Source: a bacterium | GTDB lineage: Bacteria > Desulfobacterota > Binatia > HRBIN30 > CADEER01 | Length of the DNA stretch: 47,968 nt | NCBI GenBank assembly: GCA_030430165.1 | Contig: JAUIGL010000050.1 | Location: 1-47,968 of the forward strand | Direction of reading: 5' to 3' | Shown here: in pieces, positions 7,498-15,600 of the stretch | Layout: every line of letters starts with the position of its first letter | How positions within the stretch are numbered: position 1 is the stretch's first letter | Made by a program: the position numbers and the translations under genes | Notes under the pieces: model-generated | Databases searched by the model: none | The model's input: the letters and a program-made list of their open reading frames with translations, nothing else | Told to the model about the DNA's origin: nothing

Positions 7498-8367
7498 TTA
7501 CTGCTGCTGCGCGCGCAAGATCTGCAGCTCGACCTCGGGCTCGCGGCCTTCGCCGTCGCCCTTGAAGCTTCCGCGCACCGGCGCGGCGTCGAGTGAGTTG
7601 CGGCCGACGGCGACGGCGACGTAGCTGTCGTTGACGACCAGCCCATTCGTCGCATCGAACCCGAGCCAGCCGGCACCCGGGATCAGCACCTCGGCCCAGG
7701 CATGCGGCGCCCCCGGTTCTTCGGCATCGACTTCTGCATCGTGATAACCCATGACGTAGCGCGCCGGGACACCCCAATTGCGCGCGATCATGATCAGCAG
7801 GTGTGCGAAGTCTTGGCAAACGCCAGCCCGGGCCTTGAGCACTTCGCGGAGCGTCGAGTGCACTTGCGTCGCACCGGGTCGGTACTCGAACTTCTCGGTC
7901 ACCCAGGTCGACGCTTTCTGGATCGATGCCATCACCCCGGCAGCCTGGTCGAGCTGCGGCAGATCGAGATTCGCCTCTTCCAGCTCGTGCGCGCTCGCCT
8001 CGACCGACTCCGGGTTGTACGTGTAGTCCCACAGCCGCGGATTCTGCTGCAGCTGATCCCGTATCCAGGCGGGCTCGCTCGCCGGCGTCAGTGACTCGAA
8101 GGCGAAGGGGTTCTCGCGCAACGGCTCGACCTCGGTGACCAGCGACACCTCCAGCTCATCGTGCGGCTCGATCAGGCTCAGCGATTGCACCAGGTTGCCG
8201 AAGCTGTCGCGGTAGACGCGCGGCTTGGCATCGGGAGACACGGAGATATCGACCGAGTGCAGGCGTTGGGTGGCGTCGTGGCGCGGCGTCAGCCGCAGCT
8301 CGACCTGATGCTCCCAGACCGGAGAGTCGAAATGCAGGTAGGTTCGATGCTCAACTCGATAGCGCAC
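7498..8367 (-). CDS. Transglutaminase-like (papain-fold) protein
   Basis: A 289-residue protein with an N-terminal beta region (MRYRVEHRTYLHFDSPVWEH) and a transglutaminase-like core. The triad is visible: Cys184 in AGVCQDFAHL, His222 in PHAWAEV and Asp238 in GFDATNG. Bacterial members usually act as peptidases or amidases rather than cross-linkers. It overlaps the alpha-E gene by 17 bases and precedes the two AspA/AstE genes. The same type occurs again near 41 kb beside another ATP-grasp/alpha-E system. That consistent pairing suggests it cleaves or transfers the peptide built by the ligase; the substrate is not known. Confidence 0.9.
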   Translation of the reverse strand: MRYRVEHRTYLHFDSPVWEHQVELRLTPRHDATQRLHSVDISVSPDAKPRVYRDSFGNLVQSLSLIEPHDELEVSLVTEVEPLRENPFAFESLTPASEPAWIRDQLQQNPRLWDYTYNPESVEASAHELEEANLDLPQLDQAAGVMASIQKASTWVTEKFEYRPGATQVHSTLREVLKARAGVCQDFAHLLIMIARNWGVPARYVMGYHDAEVDAEEPGAPHAWAEVLIPGAGWLGFDATNGLVVNDSYVAVAVGRNSLDAAPVRGSFKGDGEGREPEVELQILRAQQQ

Positions 8368-9328
8368 ATCGCCCTCCCAGATGCGCCTCGAAGTAGTCCT
8401 CGATCACGGCCGTGTTCAGCGACGCGATTCCCTCGAGGAACTCCGACAAGAACTCGTGCAACCCGGAGGTGACGATCTCGGTTGCCGAAGTCTCGTCGAT
8501 CAATGCTTCGAGGTTCGAGAGCGCATCTCCCCATTGGTAGTGGACCGCCGGCGGACCAATCGCCGTCAGCGCGTCGCGAATACGGCTGATGGCGAAGCGC
8601 AGCGAGCGCGGGAAGCCGCGGTCGAAGACCAGGAACTCGACGATGTCGACCGGCCGCAACCCGGTTTGGTAGCGCTGTCGATACTCGTCGAATCCCGACG
8701 TCGACCGCAGCAATGCCGCCCACTGGTAGTAGTCGAGCGCCGAGCCCACCATCGAGACGTCCGGCAGCAGGATGTGGTACTTGACGTCGAGGATGCGCGC
8801 CGTCATGTCGGCGCGCTCGAGAAAGGTGCCGAGGAGATAGAAGCCAAAGGCCTCGCCGCGGGTCATCGTGCTCACCGTAAACCCGTGAAAGCGGGCGACG
8901 CCGTCGCGCACCTCGCCGAACAGCGCCGGAGCGCGGTCCTGGGTGAGCTGCTGCTGCATCGCGCGCTCGAGGTGCAGCCACGTGTGATTGATCGTCTCCC
9001 ACATCTCCCGCGAAATGCGATCGCGAGCGACGCGGGCGTTCTCGCGCGCCAACTGCAGACTGCGCAAGATGGAGTTGGGGTTGCGGCGCTCGCGCGTCAG
9101 GAACTGCAGCATGCGCTGCGAGCTGACATCCATCCCGTCGTAGATTTCGTCGTAGAGCTCGGCGCTGCCGGTGATCGACAGCAGTGGCCGCCACTGGTCC
9201 CCCTCGGGGATCCGGTCCTCGGCTTCGAGCAGGTAGCGCAGATTGATGTCGAGCAGGCGCGACGTGTTGCCGCAGCGCTCGACGTAGCGGCACATCCAAT
9301 AACTCGAATCGGCGATTCGGCTCAGCAT
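8351..9328 (-). CDS. Alpha-E domain protein (DUF403)
   Basis: A 325-residue all-helical protein beginning MLSRIADSSYWMCRYVERCG, the typical opening of alpha-E (DUF403) proteins, with repeated family motifs such as ARENARVARDRISREMWE and FLERADMTARILD. Alpha-E proteins have no assigned activity but are almost always encoded next to circularly permuted ATP-grasp ligases and transglutaminase-like proteins. Here the gene lies 19 bases after the ATP-grasp gene and overlaps the transglutaminase gene. A role as partner or scaffold of the ligase is inferred. Near 42-44 kb the same two domains are fused in one chain, which supports direct interaction. Confidence 0.92.
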   Translation of the reverse strand: MLSRIADSSYWMCRYVERCGNTSRLLDINLRYLLEAEDRIPEGDQWRPLLSITGSAELYDEIYDGMDVSSQRMLQFLTRERRNPNSILRSLQLARENARVARDRISREMWETINHTWLHLERAMQQQLTQDRAPALFGEVRDGVARFHGFTVSTMTRGEAFGFYLLGTFLERADMTARILDVKYHILLPDVSMVGSALDYYQWAALLRSTSGFDEYRQRYQTGLRPVDIVEFLVFDRGFPRSLRFAISRIRDALTAIGPPAVHYQWGDALSNLEALIDETSATEIVTSGLHEFLSEFLEGIASLNTAVIEDYFEAHLGGRCALSS

Positions 9329-9347
9329 CGACTACCCGCGCACCGTC

Positions 9348-10757
9348 CTAGGCAAGTACCCAGGTATCCTTGCTGCCGCCCCCCTGGGACGAGTTCACCA
9401 CCAGCGAGCCCTTGGTGAGCGCGACCCGCGTCAGCCCGCCCGGCACCACCTCGACCTCTTCCTCGCCGCAGATGATGAACGGCCGCAGGTCGATGTGGCG
9501 CGACTCGAGCTCGCCGTCGAGGTAGCAGACGTGGCGCGACAAGCCGACTACCGGCTGGGCGATGTAGTTGCGCGGGTCGGCCTCGATTCGGCTGGCGAAC
9601 TCCGCCCTGGTCGCCGGAGTCGACGAGGGCCCCATCAACATCCCCTTGCCTCCCGACGCCGCCACTTCCTTGACCACCATGGTGCGCAGATTGTCGAGCA
9701 CGTAGGCCCTCTCGTCGGGCTTGACCATCTGGTAGGTCGGCACGTTGTGCAGAATCGGCTCGTCGCCGAGATAGTAGCGGATGATGTCGGGCACGTAGGT
9801 GTAGACCGCCTTGTCGTCGGCGATGCCCGCGCCCGGAGCGTTGGCGATCGCGACGTTGCCGGCGCGCCACGCGTTGATGATGCCGGCGACGCCGAGGATC
9901 GAGTCGGAGCGGAAGCACAGCGGGTCGAGAAAGAGATCGTCGACCCGCCGATAGACGACGTCGACCCGGCGCAATCCCTTGGTCGTCTTCATGTAGACGA
10001 CGTCGTTCTCGACCACGAGGTCGCGCCCCTCGACCAGCTCGATGCCCATCTCCTTGGCGAGAAAGGTGTGCTCGAAGTAGGCCGAGTTGTACGGACCGGG
10101 GGTCAGCAACACCACCTCGGCGTCGCCCGGCCAGCGCGGCGACAGGGCGCGCAACGCCTGTAGCAACAGCGCCGGGTAGTGCTCGACCCGGCGCACCCGG
10201 TACTTGGCGAAGAACTCCGGCATGACGTGCCGCTCCACCGCGCGGTTCTCGATCATGTACGACACGCCGGAGGGAGTGCGCAGGTTGTCCTCGAGCACCA
10301 GATAGCGGCCCGACTCGTCGCGGATCAGATCGGTCCCGCCGATGTGGGTGTAGATGCCGCCCGGAGGATCGATCCCGGACAGCTCGGGAAGGAAGTCGTG
10401 TCCGTGCAACACCAGCTCGGCCGGAATGACCCCGTCACGAACCGCCCGACGCTCGTGGTAGAGATCGTGCAGGAAGAGGTTGAGAGCGCGAACCCGCTGC
10501 TTGAGCCCGAGCTCGATCGTCGTCCACTCGAACGCGGTGATGATGCGCGGGATCAGGTCGAACGGCCAGACCCGTTCGGTACCGTGCTCGTCGTCGCCGT
10601 AGACGGTGAAGGTAACCCCCTCGGCCTGCAGCGCCAGATGGGCTTCGTGCGCCTTCGAGGCCAGGGCGTTCTGACCGGTGTGACGAATGTGATCCCAGAG
10701 AGGCTTGTAGTGGGGGCGCGGCTCGAAATCATCGAGATAAAACTCGTGATACGGCAT
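9348..10757 (-). CDS. Circularly permuted ATP-grasp ligase (type 2)
   Basis: A 469-residue protein starting MPYHEFYLDD; an upstream in-frame extension lacks family similarity and is rejected. Family segments are visible: GTERVWPFDLIPRI, DLYHERRAVRDGVIP, YLVLEDNLRTPSGVSYMIEN, VLLTPGPYNSAYFEH and MVVKEVAASGGKGM. These match the circularly permuted ATP-grasp type 2 proteins (DUF404/407), predicted to form amide bonds between a carboxylate and an amine with ATP. It is the first gene of a five-gene operon with alpha-E, transglutaminase-like and two AspA/AstE hydrolases. Comparative work on amidoligases has proposed that such clusters make and break an unidentified peptide or peptide tag. The product is not deducible here. 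Confidence 0.92.
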   Translation of the reverse strand: MPYHEFYLDDFEPRPHYKPLWDHIRHTGQNALASKAHEAHLALQAEGVTFTVYGDDEHGTERVWPFDLIPRIITAFEWTTIELGLKQRVRALNLFLHDLYHERRAVRDGVIPAELVLHGHDFLPELSGIDPPGGIYTHIGGTDLIRDESGRYLVLEDNLRTPSGVSYMIENRAVERHVMPEFFAKYRVRRVEHYPALLLQALRALSPRWPGDAEVVLLTPGPYNSAYFEHTFLAKEMGIELVEGRDLVVENDVVYMKTTKGLRRVDVVYRRVDDLFLDPLCFRSDSILGVAGIINAWRAGNVAIANAPGAGIADDKAVYTYVPDIIRYYLGDEPILHNVPTYQMVKPDERAYVLDNLRTMVVKEVAASGGKGMLMGPSSTPATRAEFASRIEADPRNYIAQPVVGLSRHVCYLDGELESRHIDLRPFIICGEEEVEVVPGGLTRVALTKGSLVVNSSQGGGSKDTWVLA

Positions 10758-10995
10758 TCGCTCCCGCAGATCGTCGTTTGGGCCCAGCACGATAAGGTTA
10801 CCCCCGTCGCACTTAGAAGCACGCGCCGTACCAAGTCCGGCCCGGCATCGGGTTCTAGCCAACCGGACCGCTCCCCTGCCCGGGCGACTGCCCCCTGGTT
10901 AGGCAACTGCCCGCCACGCGAGCAGCCGGGTAAGCTTGAAACTCGGCTGCAAGTGCTCGATTTGATGTGTCCATCACCGCACTCCCGCCACCTCC

Positions 10996-11090
10996 GTCAT
11001 TCCGGCGAAAGCCGGAATCCGCCCTGACAGCCTCGGCGACGAACAAGGTTGGCTACCATCGCTCTGGATCCCGGCTCTCGCCGGGATGAC
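10996..11090. repeat. REP-type hairpin doublet with inverted outer ends
   Basis: Two perfect 8-bp hairpins with 4-base loops face each other: ATTCCGGC-gaaa-GCCGGAAT (10999-11018) and ATCCCGGC-tctc-GCCGGGAT (11068-11087). The outer ends GTCAT and ATGAC are inverted, so the whole 95-bp unit resembles a BIME or MITE. Very similar GTCATTCC...GGATGAC units are common in other high-GC genomes. Confidence 0.75.
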
Positions 11091-11208
11091 TTCGGTGGGG
11101 TCGCCCGCAATCGCAGTCGGGGTTTCTCATCCCCGGCGGCACGCCGGGGGCCCGGCAAACCTAGAAGAAAACGGTGGTCTGCCGCGTAAAACGCGGGCCA
11201 GGCGCTCG

Positions 11209-11254
11209 AAAAAGGCCGCGGCCCGGGCGCGCCTGGCGCCCTCGAGTCGCGGCC
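11209..11254 (-). terminator. Intrinsic terminator after the duplicated secreted-protein gene
   Basis: On the minus strand GGCCGCG (11254-11248) pairs with CGCGGCC (11220-11214) around a GC-rich loop that can form inner pairs, and is followed by five T residues (11213-11209). It starts 5 bases after the stop codon of the upstream gene. Confidence 0.65.
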
Positions 11255-11258
11255 CGCC

Positions 11259-12341
11259 TCAGTCGGCGAGCAACGCCTTGCCGTTGCTGGCGATGCGGCT
11301 GGATTCGACCCCGGCCATGCCCAGCTCGTAGACGTCGATGCCGATGTCCTCGATCACCCAATCGACGTCGGTGCAGTCGGGATCGATCGGCAGGGCGAGC
11401 AACAGGTCGCCGACGCACTTGCCACTCGGCTTGCAGGGGAGCGAAGCGGTCGCGAACACTTCACTGGCGTTGCTGCCGGCGACCGGACAGTCGCTGGTGG
11501 GGTCGGCTCCGTAGTAGCTGTGACCGCGAACCTCGACCTCGACTCCGGTCGGCGCCACGTCACCGGCGTCGCGCAACCGCTTGAGCTTGATCCGCCCCAG
11601 CTTGGAGCTGGCCGCCAGCTTCGAGTAGCGAGTGCGCTTCATGGTGGCGATACCGGCGGTGAACGAATAACCGGGAGCGCACGGCCCGGTCGAACACATC
11701 GCCTGCACCAACCGCTGCCGGTCGCCGGAAGTGTTCTCGGTCAGCGGCAGCGGCTCGACCTCGCCGACGACGGCGCGACCGAAGCGCGCCAGGGGCGCCG
11801 TATCGACGCCAGCTCCGCTGTCGGGTGTGACCGCGATGTCGACGTCCTGAACGATCATGTCGACGTCGCGGCAAGCCGGATCTTCCATTGGGTCGAAGAA
11901 CAAGTCGCCGTTGCAGCGCAGCGATCCAGAAGAGTCGAAGCAGCCGACGTCTGCCCTACCGAACACACCGCTCTGCACCGTGTTGGCAAGCGGGCAATCG
12001 GCCGTAGGATCGTCGCCGAAAATCCGCGTGCCGGACAGCTCGGCGGTCAGCGAGTCGGGCAACAGCGTGCCAACCGAGCCGCCGGCGATGGCCACCGTCT
12101 TCAAGTTGACGTTGCCGATCTTGCCTTCGCTGGCGCGCTTGGCGCGCTTCGGCCATTTGACCTGCACCGAGCCGGAAACGAACGCGTACGACGCGTTGCA
12201 GGGCCCCGTCGTGCACTGGGCTCGCACCAAGCGATAACGAGCGGTCCCCGTGCTCTTGGTTTGCGCCGTAGACGCGCTGGCCAGCGCGAGCAGAAAAATT
12301 GCAGCTGCCGAAAAGACGAACCGCGGTCGTCGGTCGATCAT
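11259..12341 (-). CDS. Secreted protein with internal duplication, function unknown
   Basis: 360 residues from an ATG preceded by GAGGAGAGG. An N-terminal signal peptide (RRPRFVFSAAAIFLLALASA) predicts export. The mature protein consists of two copies of a 150-residue unit. RLVRAQCTTGPCNASYAF matches RLVQAMCSTGPCAPGYSF, GDDPTADCP matches GADPTSDCP, and DVDMIVQDVDIAV matches DVDWVIEDIGIDV. Cys residues are conserved between units, suggesting disulfides within each. I recognise no family. It is followed by its own terminator and lies downstream of the giant secreted protein on the same strand, separated by a repeat-bearing gap, so the two may be separate transcripts. Confidence 0.75.
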   Translation of the reverse strand: MIDRRPRFVFSAAAIFLLALASASTAQTKSTGTARYRLVRAQCTTGPCNASYAFVSGSVQVKWPKRAKRASEGKIGNVNLKTVAIAGGSVGTLLPDSLTAELSGTRIFGDDPTADCPLANTVQSGVFGRADVGCFDSSGSLRCNGDLFFDPMEDPACRDVDMIVQDVDIAVTPDSGAGVDTAPLARFGRAVVGEVEPLPLTENTSGDRQRLVQAMCSTGPCAPGYSFTAGIATMKRTRYSKLAASSKLGRIKLKRLRDAGDVAPTGVEVEVRGHSYYGADPTSDCPVAGSNASEVFATASLPCKPSGKCVGDLLLALPIDPDCTDVDWVIEDIGIDVYELGMAGVESSRIASNGKALLAD

Positions 12342-12480
12342 GAGTGTCCTCTCCTCATCCACACCACCGTGCGACAGGGTGACACGTGCCAGCGGCGATG
12401 CAACCGGAAATCGGGTAGGGGGTCAGTTGGAAGGAATCGCAGCTGCGTTTGCGAGCGCGCTCGGTACCCGAGCACAAATT

Positions 12481-12602
12481 CCGTCCCCCCTTGCCAAGGG
12501 GGGACTTCAGGGGGGTCAAGCGCCGCGCCGTTGCAACCAGGACAGAAGCTACTTGCGGCGCGACCTCCCCCTGACCCCTCCTTGGCAAGGAGGGGGGATC
12601 CG
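12481..12602 (+). repeat. Bipartite palindromic interspersed repeat, copy 1
   Basis: Two perfect odd-centred palindromes, TCCCCCCTTG-C-CAAGGGGGGA (12484-12504) and CCCCTCCTTG-G-CAAGGAGGGG (12575-12595), face each other with inner segments ACTTCAGGGGGGTCA and GACCTCCCCCTGACC. The 45-bp middle differs from the second copy. The same unit occurs at 36728-36812 in reverse complement. It fills most of the 346-bp gap between the two secreted-protein genes; the rest shows no gene. Confidence 0.85.
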
Positions 12603-12666
12603 CGGGTGCGTCCGCAAGCGGGTCGGAACGGGCGCAGCGCCGGACCGGCCGGCCCCTACTCACCCG

Positions 12667-12684
12667 GCTGATCGATAGATCAGC
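12667..12684 (-). terminator. Weak hairpin after the giant secreted-protein gene
   Basis: GCTGATC-gata-GATCAGC forms a 7-bp stem with a 4-base loop a few bases beyond the stop codon. No T-run follows, so its role as terminator is tentative. Confidence 0.35.
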
Positions 12685-12688
12685 TGAA

Positions 12689-15600
12689 TCAGGGGCAGGA
12701 CAGCGCCGCGGGAGCGTCCTTGGCCTTGAATACCCCGACCTTGCCGTCCGAGGCCTGGGTATCCTTCTTGACCACGCCACCATAGACGGCGCACTGCTTG
12801 GCGCCGCCGATCGTCGCCTCGATCGCGAGACTGCCCTGGCCGGGCTCGTCGAGACTGAACCCGATCTGATCGCCTTTGCAGACCGCCTTGAGCAGCTTGC
12901 CGGGCTTGAGAATCACCTTCTTGCAGGGCCCGTTGGCGAGCGTCTTGTCGAGATACTTGTAGCCCTTGGCGCCGGGTGGCTTGCCCAGGCCCTTCCAGCC
13001 GGCCGCCGGCAGCGAGTAGGTATCGCTCTCCGTCGTGCCCGGGTTGTACAGCGTCAGCGAGCCGCCAACCGCGGTCGGCCGCGCCTGCGCCCCCGAGGGC
13101 GCCGCGACCTCGCCATCCTTCGACACCACCACCAGCTTGCGCTTGCTCGGGTCGCCGTCCTTGTCCTTGAAGACCAGAGTCTTGCCGCTGAGCAGCGCCA
13201 CGAACTCGGAGTCGCAGGCATTGCCCACCCCGTCGGAGTCGGCGTCGGCCTGATCGGTGTTCGGCGTCATCGGACAGTTGTCCGCTTCGTCGGGAACCCC
13301 GTCGTCGTCGCCATCGGCCAGCGTGGTTCCGACCACGACCACCTGGACCGAGCACTCGGTGCCGGTCGGGCAGTCCTCGTCTTCGTTGCACGCGCCCGGC
13401 TGGCTGAGCGCGCACAGCTGGCAGTCGGTGTCGTCGGCACAGTTGCGCTGCAACTGCAGGCTGCAGAAGCCGGTGTCGAGGTCGCACAGGTCGTTCTGGC
13501 AGAACGACCCCTGGGCGCACATGTCGTCGCCGGGATCGCACGCGATCGGGCTGCCGAGTTGCAGCGGTAGGCAGCGCCCGCCGAGCGTCGGGAAGGCGAC
13601 CTCGCCGTCGTCGCCGTTGCCGTTGTCCGGATCGTCCAGCGGATCGCCGCCGCCCGGGTCGACCGTGTCGAGGGCGGTCGAGCGATCGCTGCAGAAGTCG
13701 TAGACCTGCAACACCAGGCCCTCGAACTCGCCGTCGCCGTTCAGGTCTTGCGTCCCCTGCGACGGCTCGTTGGTGATGAACTTCACCTTGCCGCCGAGCA
13801 CGCGATACGGCGCGCGCGGGTCGCACTCGGCGATCGTGCACGGAGTCACCGACTGGCCGGAGTTTTGGATCTCGCCGGTCAGCAGATCGAGCACGTGCAG
13901 CACACCGTCCAACTGGTCGGCGTCGCCGGTCGCCGCGCCGTTGCTGGTCGCGTTGAGGTTCTGCCCTTGCCCGCTCTCGCTGACCCGGAACGCCACCAGG
14001 TGCAGGTCGCCGCAAGGCGACTCGAAGGGCTCGCCGATGACGAACTCCTCGACCGCGAGTCCCGAGTTGCCGCCGGCTGCCGCCTTGGCGTCGTACCACT
14101 GCAGCACCCGATCGTCCTGCAACCCGTCGCCGTTGAGCGGCGCGCCCTCGTCGGCCTCCGGAGTCAGGTACACGGCAAAGTCGCCCGACATTTCGATCGT
14201 ATCGGCGGCGTGTCCGGTGTTGTCCCAGCTGCCCGGGGCGTCCTTGACCCGATGCACCTGCGCCACCAGATCGTCCATGTCGCCATCGGCGTTGTAGAAC
14301 TCGCCGTCGGCGGACTCGCTCACCAGAGCGCCGACGTACGTCGGCGACAGCGCTACCTGTGCGGCGGCGCGACCGAGATTCGCCGCGGCGCCCTTGTCGC
14401 GCCACAGATGCACGACCTCGTCGTCGAGATCGCCGTCGCCGTTGAGCGGACCACCCGGACAGTCGGCAGTGCCGACTGCCGATTCCGGTCGCAGGAAAGC
14501 CGCGTTGCCGGCGGCGACGGCGACGTCGCCGGCCGGGCAGAGGGTCGTCATTTGCTCGGCTCCGAGCCGCAGGACCTCGAGCACCGTGTCGTCGAGCTCG
14601 CCGTCGGCGAAGAGCAGCGCATCGATCCCGGACGGGTCGGCCGGATCGATGCCGCGCACGAACAGATCGGCGAGGGCATTCCCGTCGGAGCCGTCGAGCA
14701 CCGCCGCGCTGCGAAACAGCACGACGTCCCCGGCCGCGGTCAGCGCCGCGGTGAAGCTGTCGTCGGGAATCTCCGTTCCATCACTGGCAACGCTGACCCT
14801 CTCGTGAGATCCGGTCACCAGGTCGGTGAGCAACACGTCGGCGTCGCCATTGGCGTCGACTGGCCCCACCAAATTGGTCGCCCGGGTCGTCGAAGCGACG
14901 AGGCGGCCGTCGTTCGAGATGGCGAGGGGCTCGGTGGTGCCGCCAGTCGCTTCGATGCGACCGCTGGCGAGATTGATGCGGTCGACCTCGCCGCTCAGGC
15001 GATCGACCAGGAACGCATCCGACTGCCCATTGGTGTCGACCCGCTTCGCCAGGTTGGTCGCCGCGCTCTGGAAGATGACGTAGCGCCCGTCTCCCGAGAT
15101 CGACGGCTGGCTCGAGAAGCCGTTCGCCTGTTGCCCCGTCTGCACGTTCAGTCGCTCGGTCACCTGGAGCAGCGTGTCGTAGACGAAGATGTCCTGCTGG
15201 CCGTTGGTGTCGACGCCCAGCGGCAGGAGATTGGTCGCGGCGCTGGCGAAGGCGATGTAGCGGCCGTCGTCGGAGATCGACGGGAAGGTCGACGAGCCGT
15301 CGGTCTCGCCGCCGCCGTCGCCGTTGCTGATGCGAATCGTCGACACCGAGCAGCTCGGCACCGGCGTGCCGTCGCTGACGCAGCGATCGCGCAGGAAGAT
15401 GTCATTGTGAAAGTTGAACTCGATCGGATCGGTGAGATTGAAGGCGAAGCTGGCGAAGGCGACGTAGCGCCCGTCGGGCGTGATCACCGGCTGCGACGAC
15501 CCCTCGGCGGGGTCGCCGCCGAACGGGTCCTCCGAGATTCGCTCCGTCGTCCCCGCCACCCGGTCGCGCACGAAGATCTCGAACAACGAGGCGGGGCCGG

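Larger units (their letters stand above)
10758..11258. other. 500-bp intergenic stretch with hairpin repeats, no gene seen
   Basis: No convincing coding frame. It should contain the promoter of the ATP-grasp operon, but no clear -35/-10 pair stands out. It holds a doublet of REP-type hairpins (10996-11090), a separate hairpin CCCCGGCG-gca-CGCCGGGG at 11131-11149, and the terminator of the secreted-protein gene that ends at 11259. Confidence 0.6.

Noticed and set aside
10758-10862. N-terminal extension of the ATP-grasp protein (MARTRCRAGL)
   Set aside because: Not conserved in the family as far as I can judge. MPYHEFYLDD has a reasonable upstream GGGAG and fits usual family starts.
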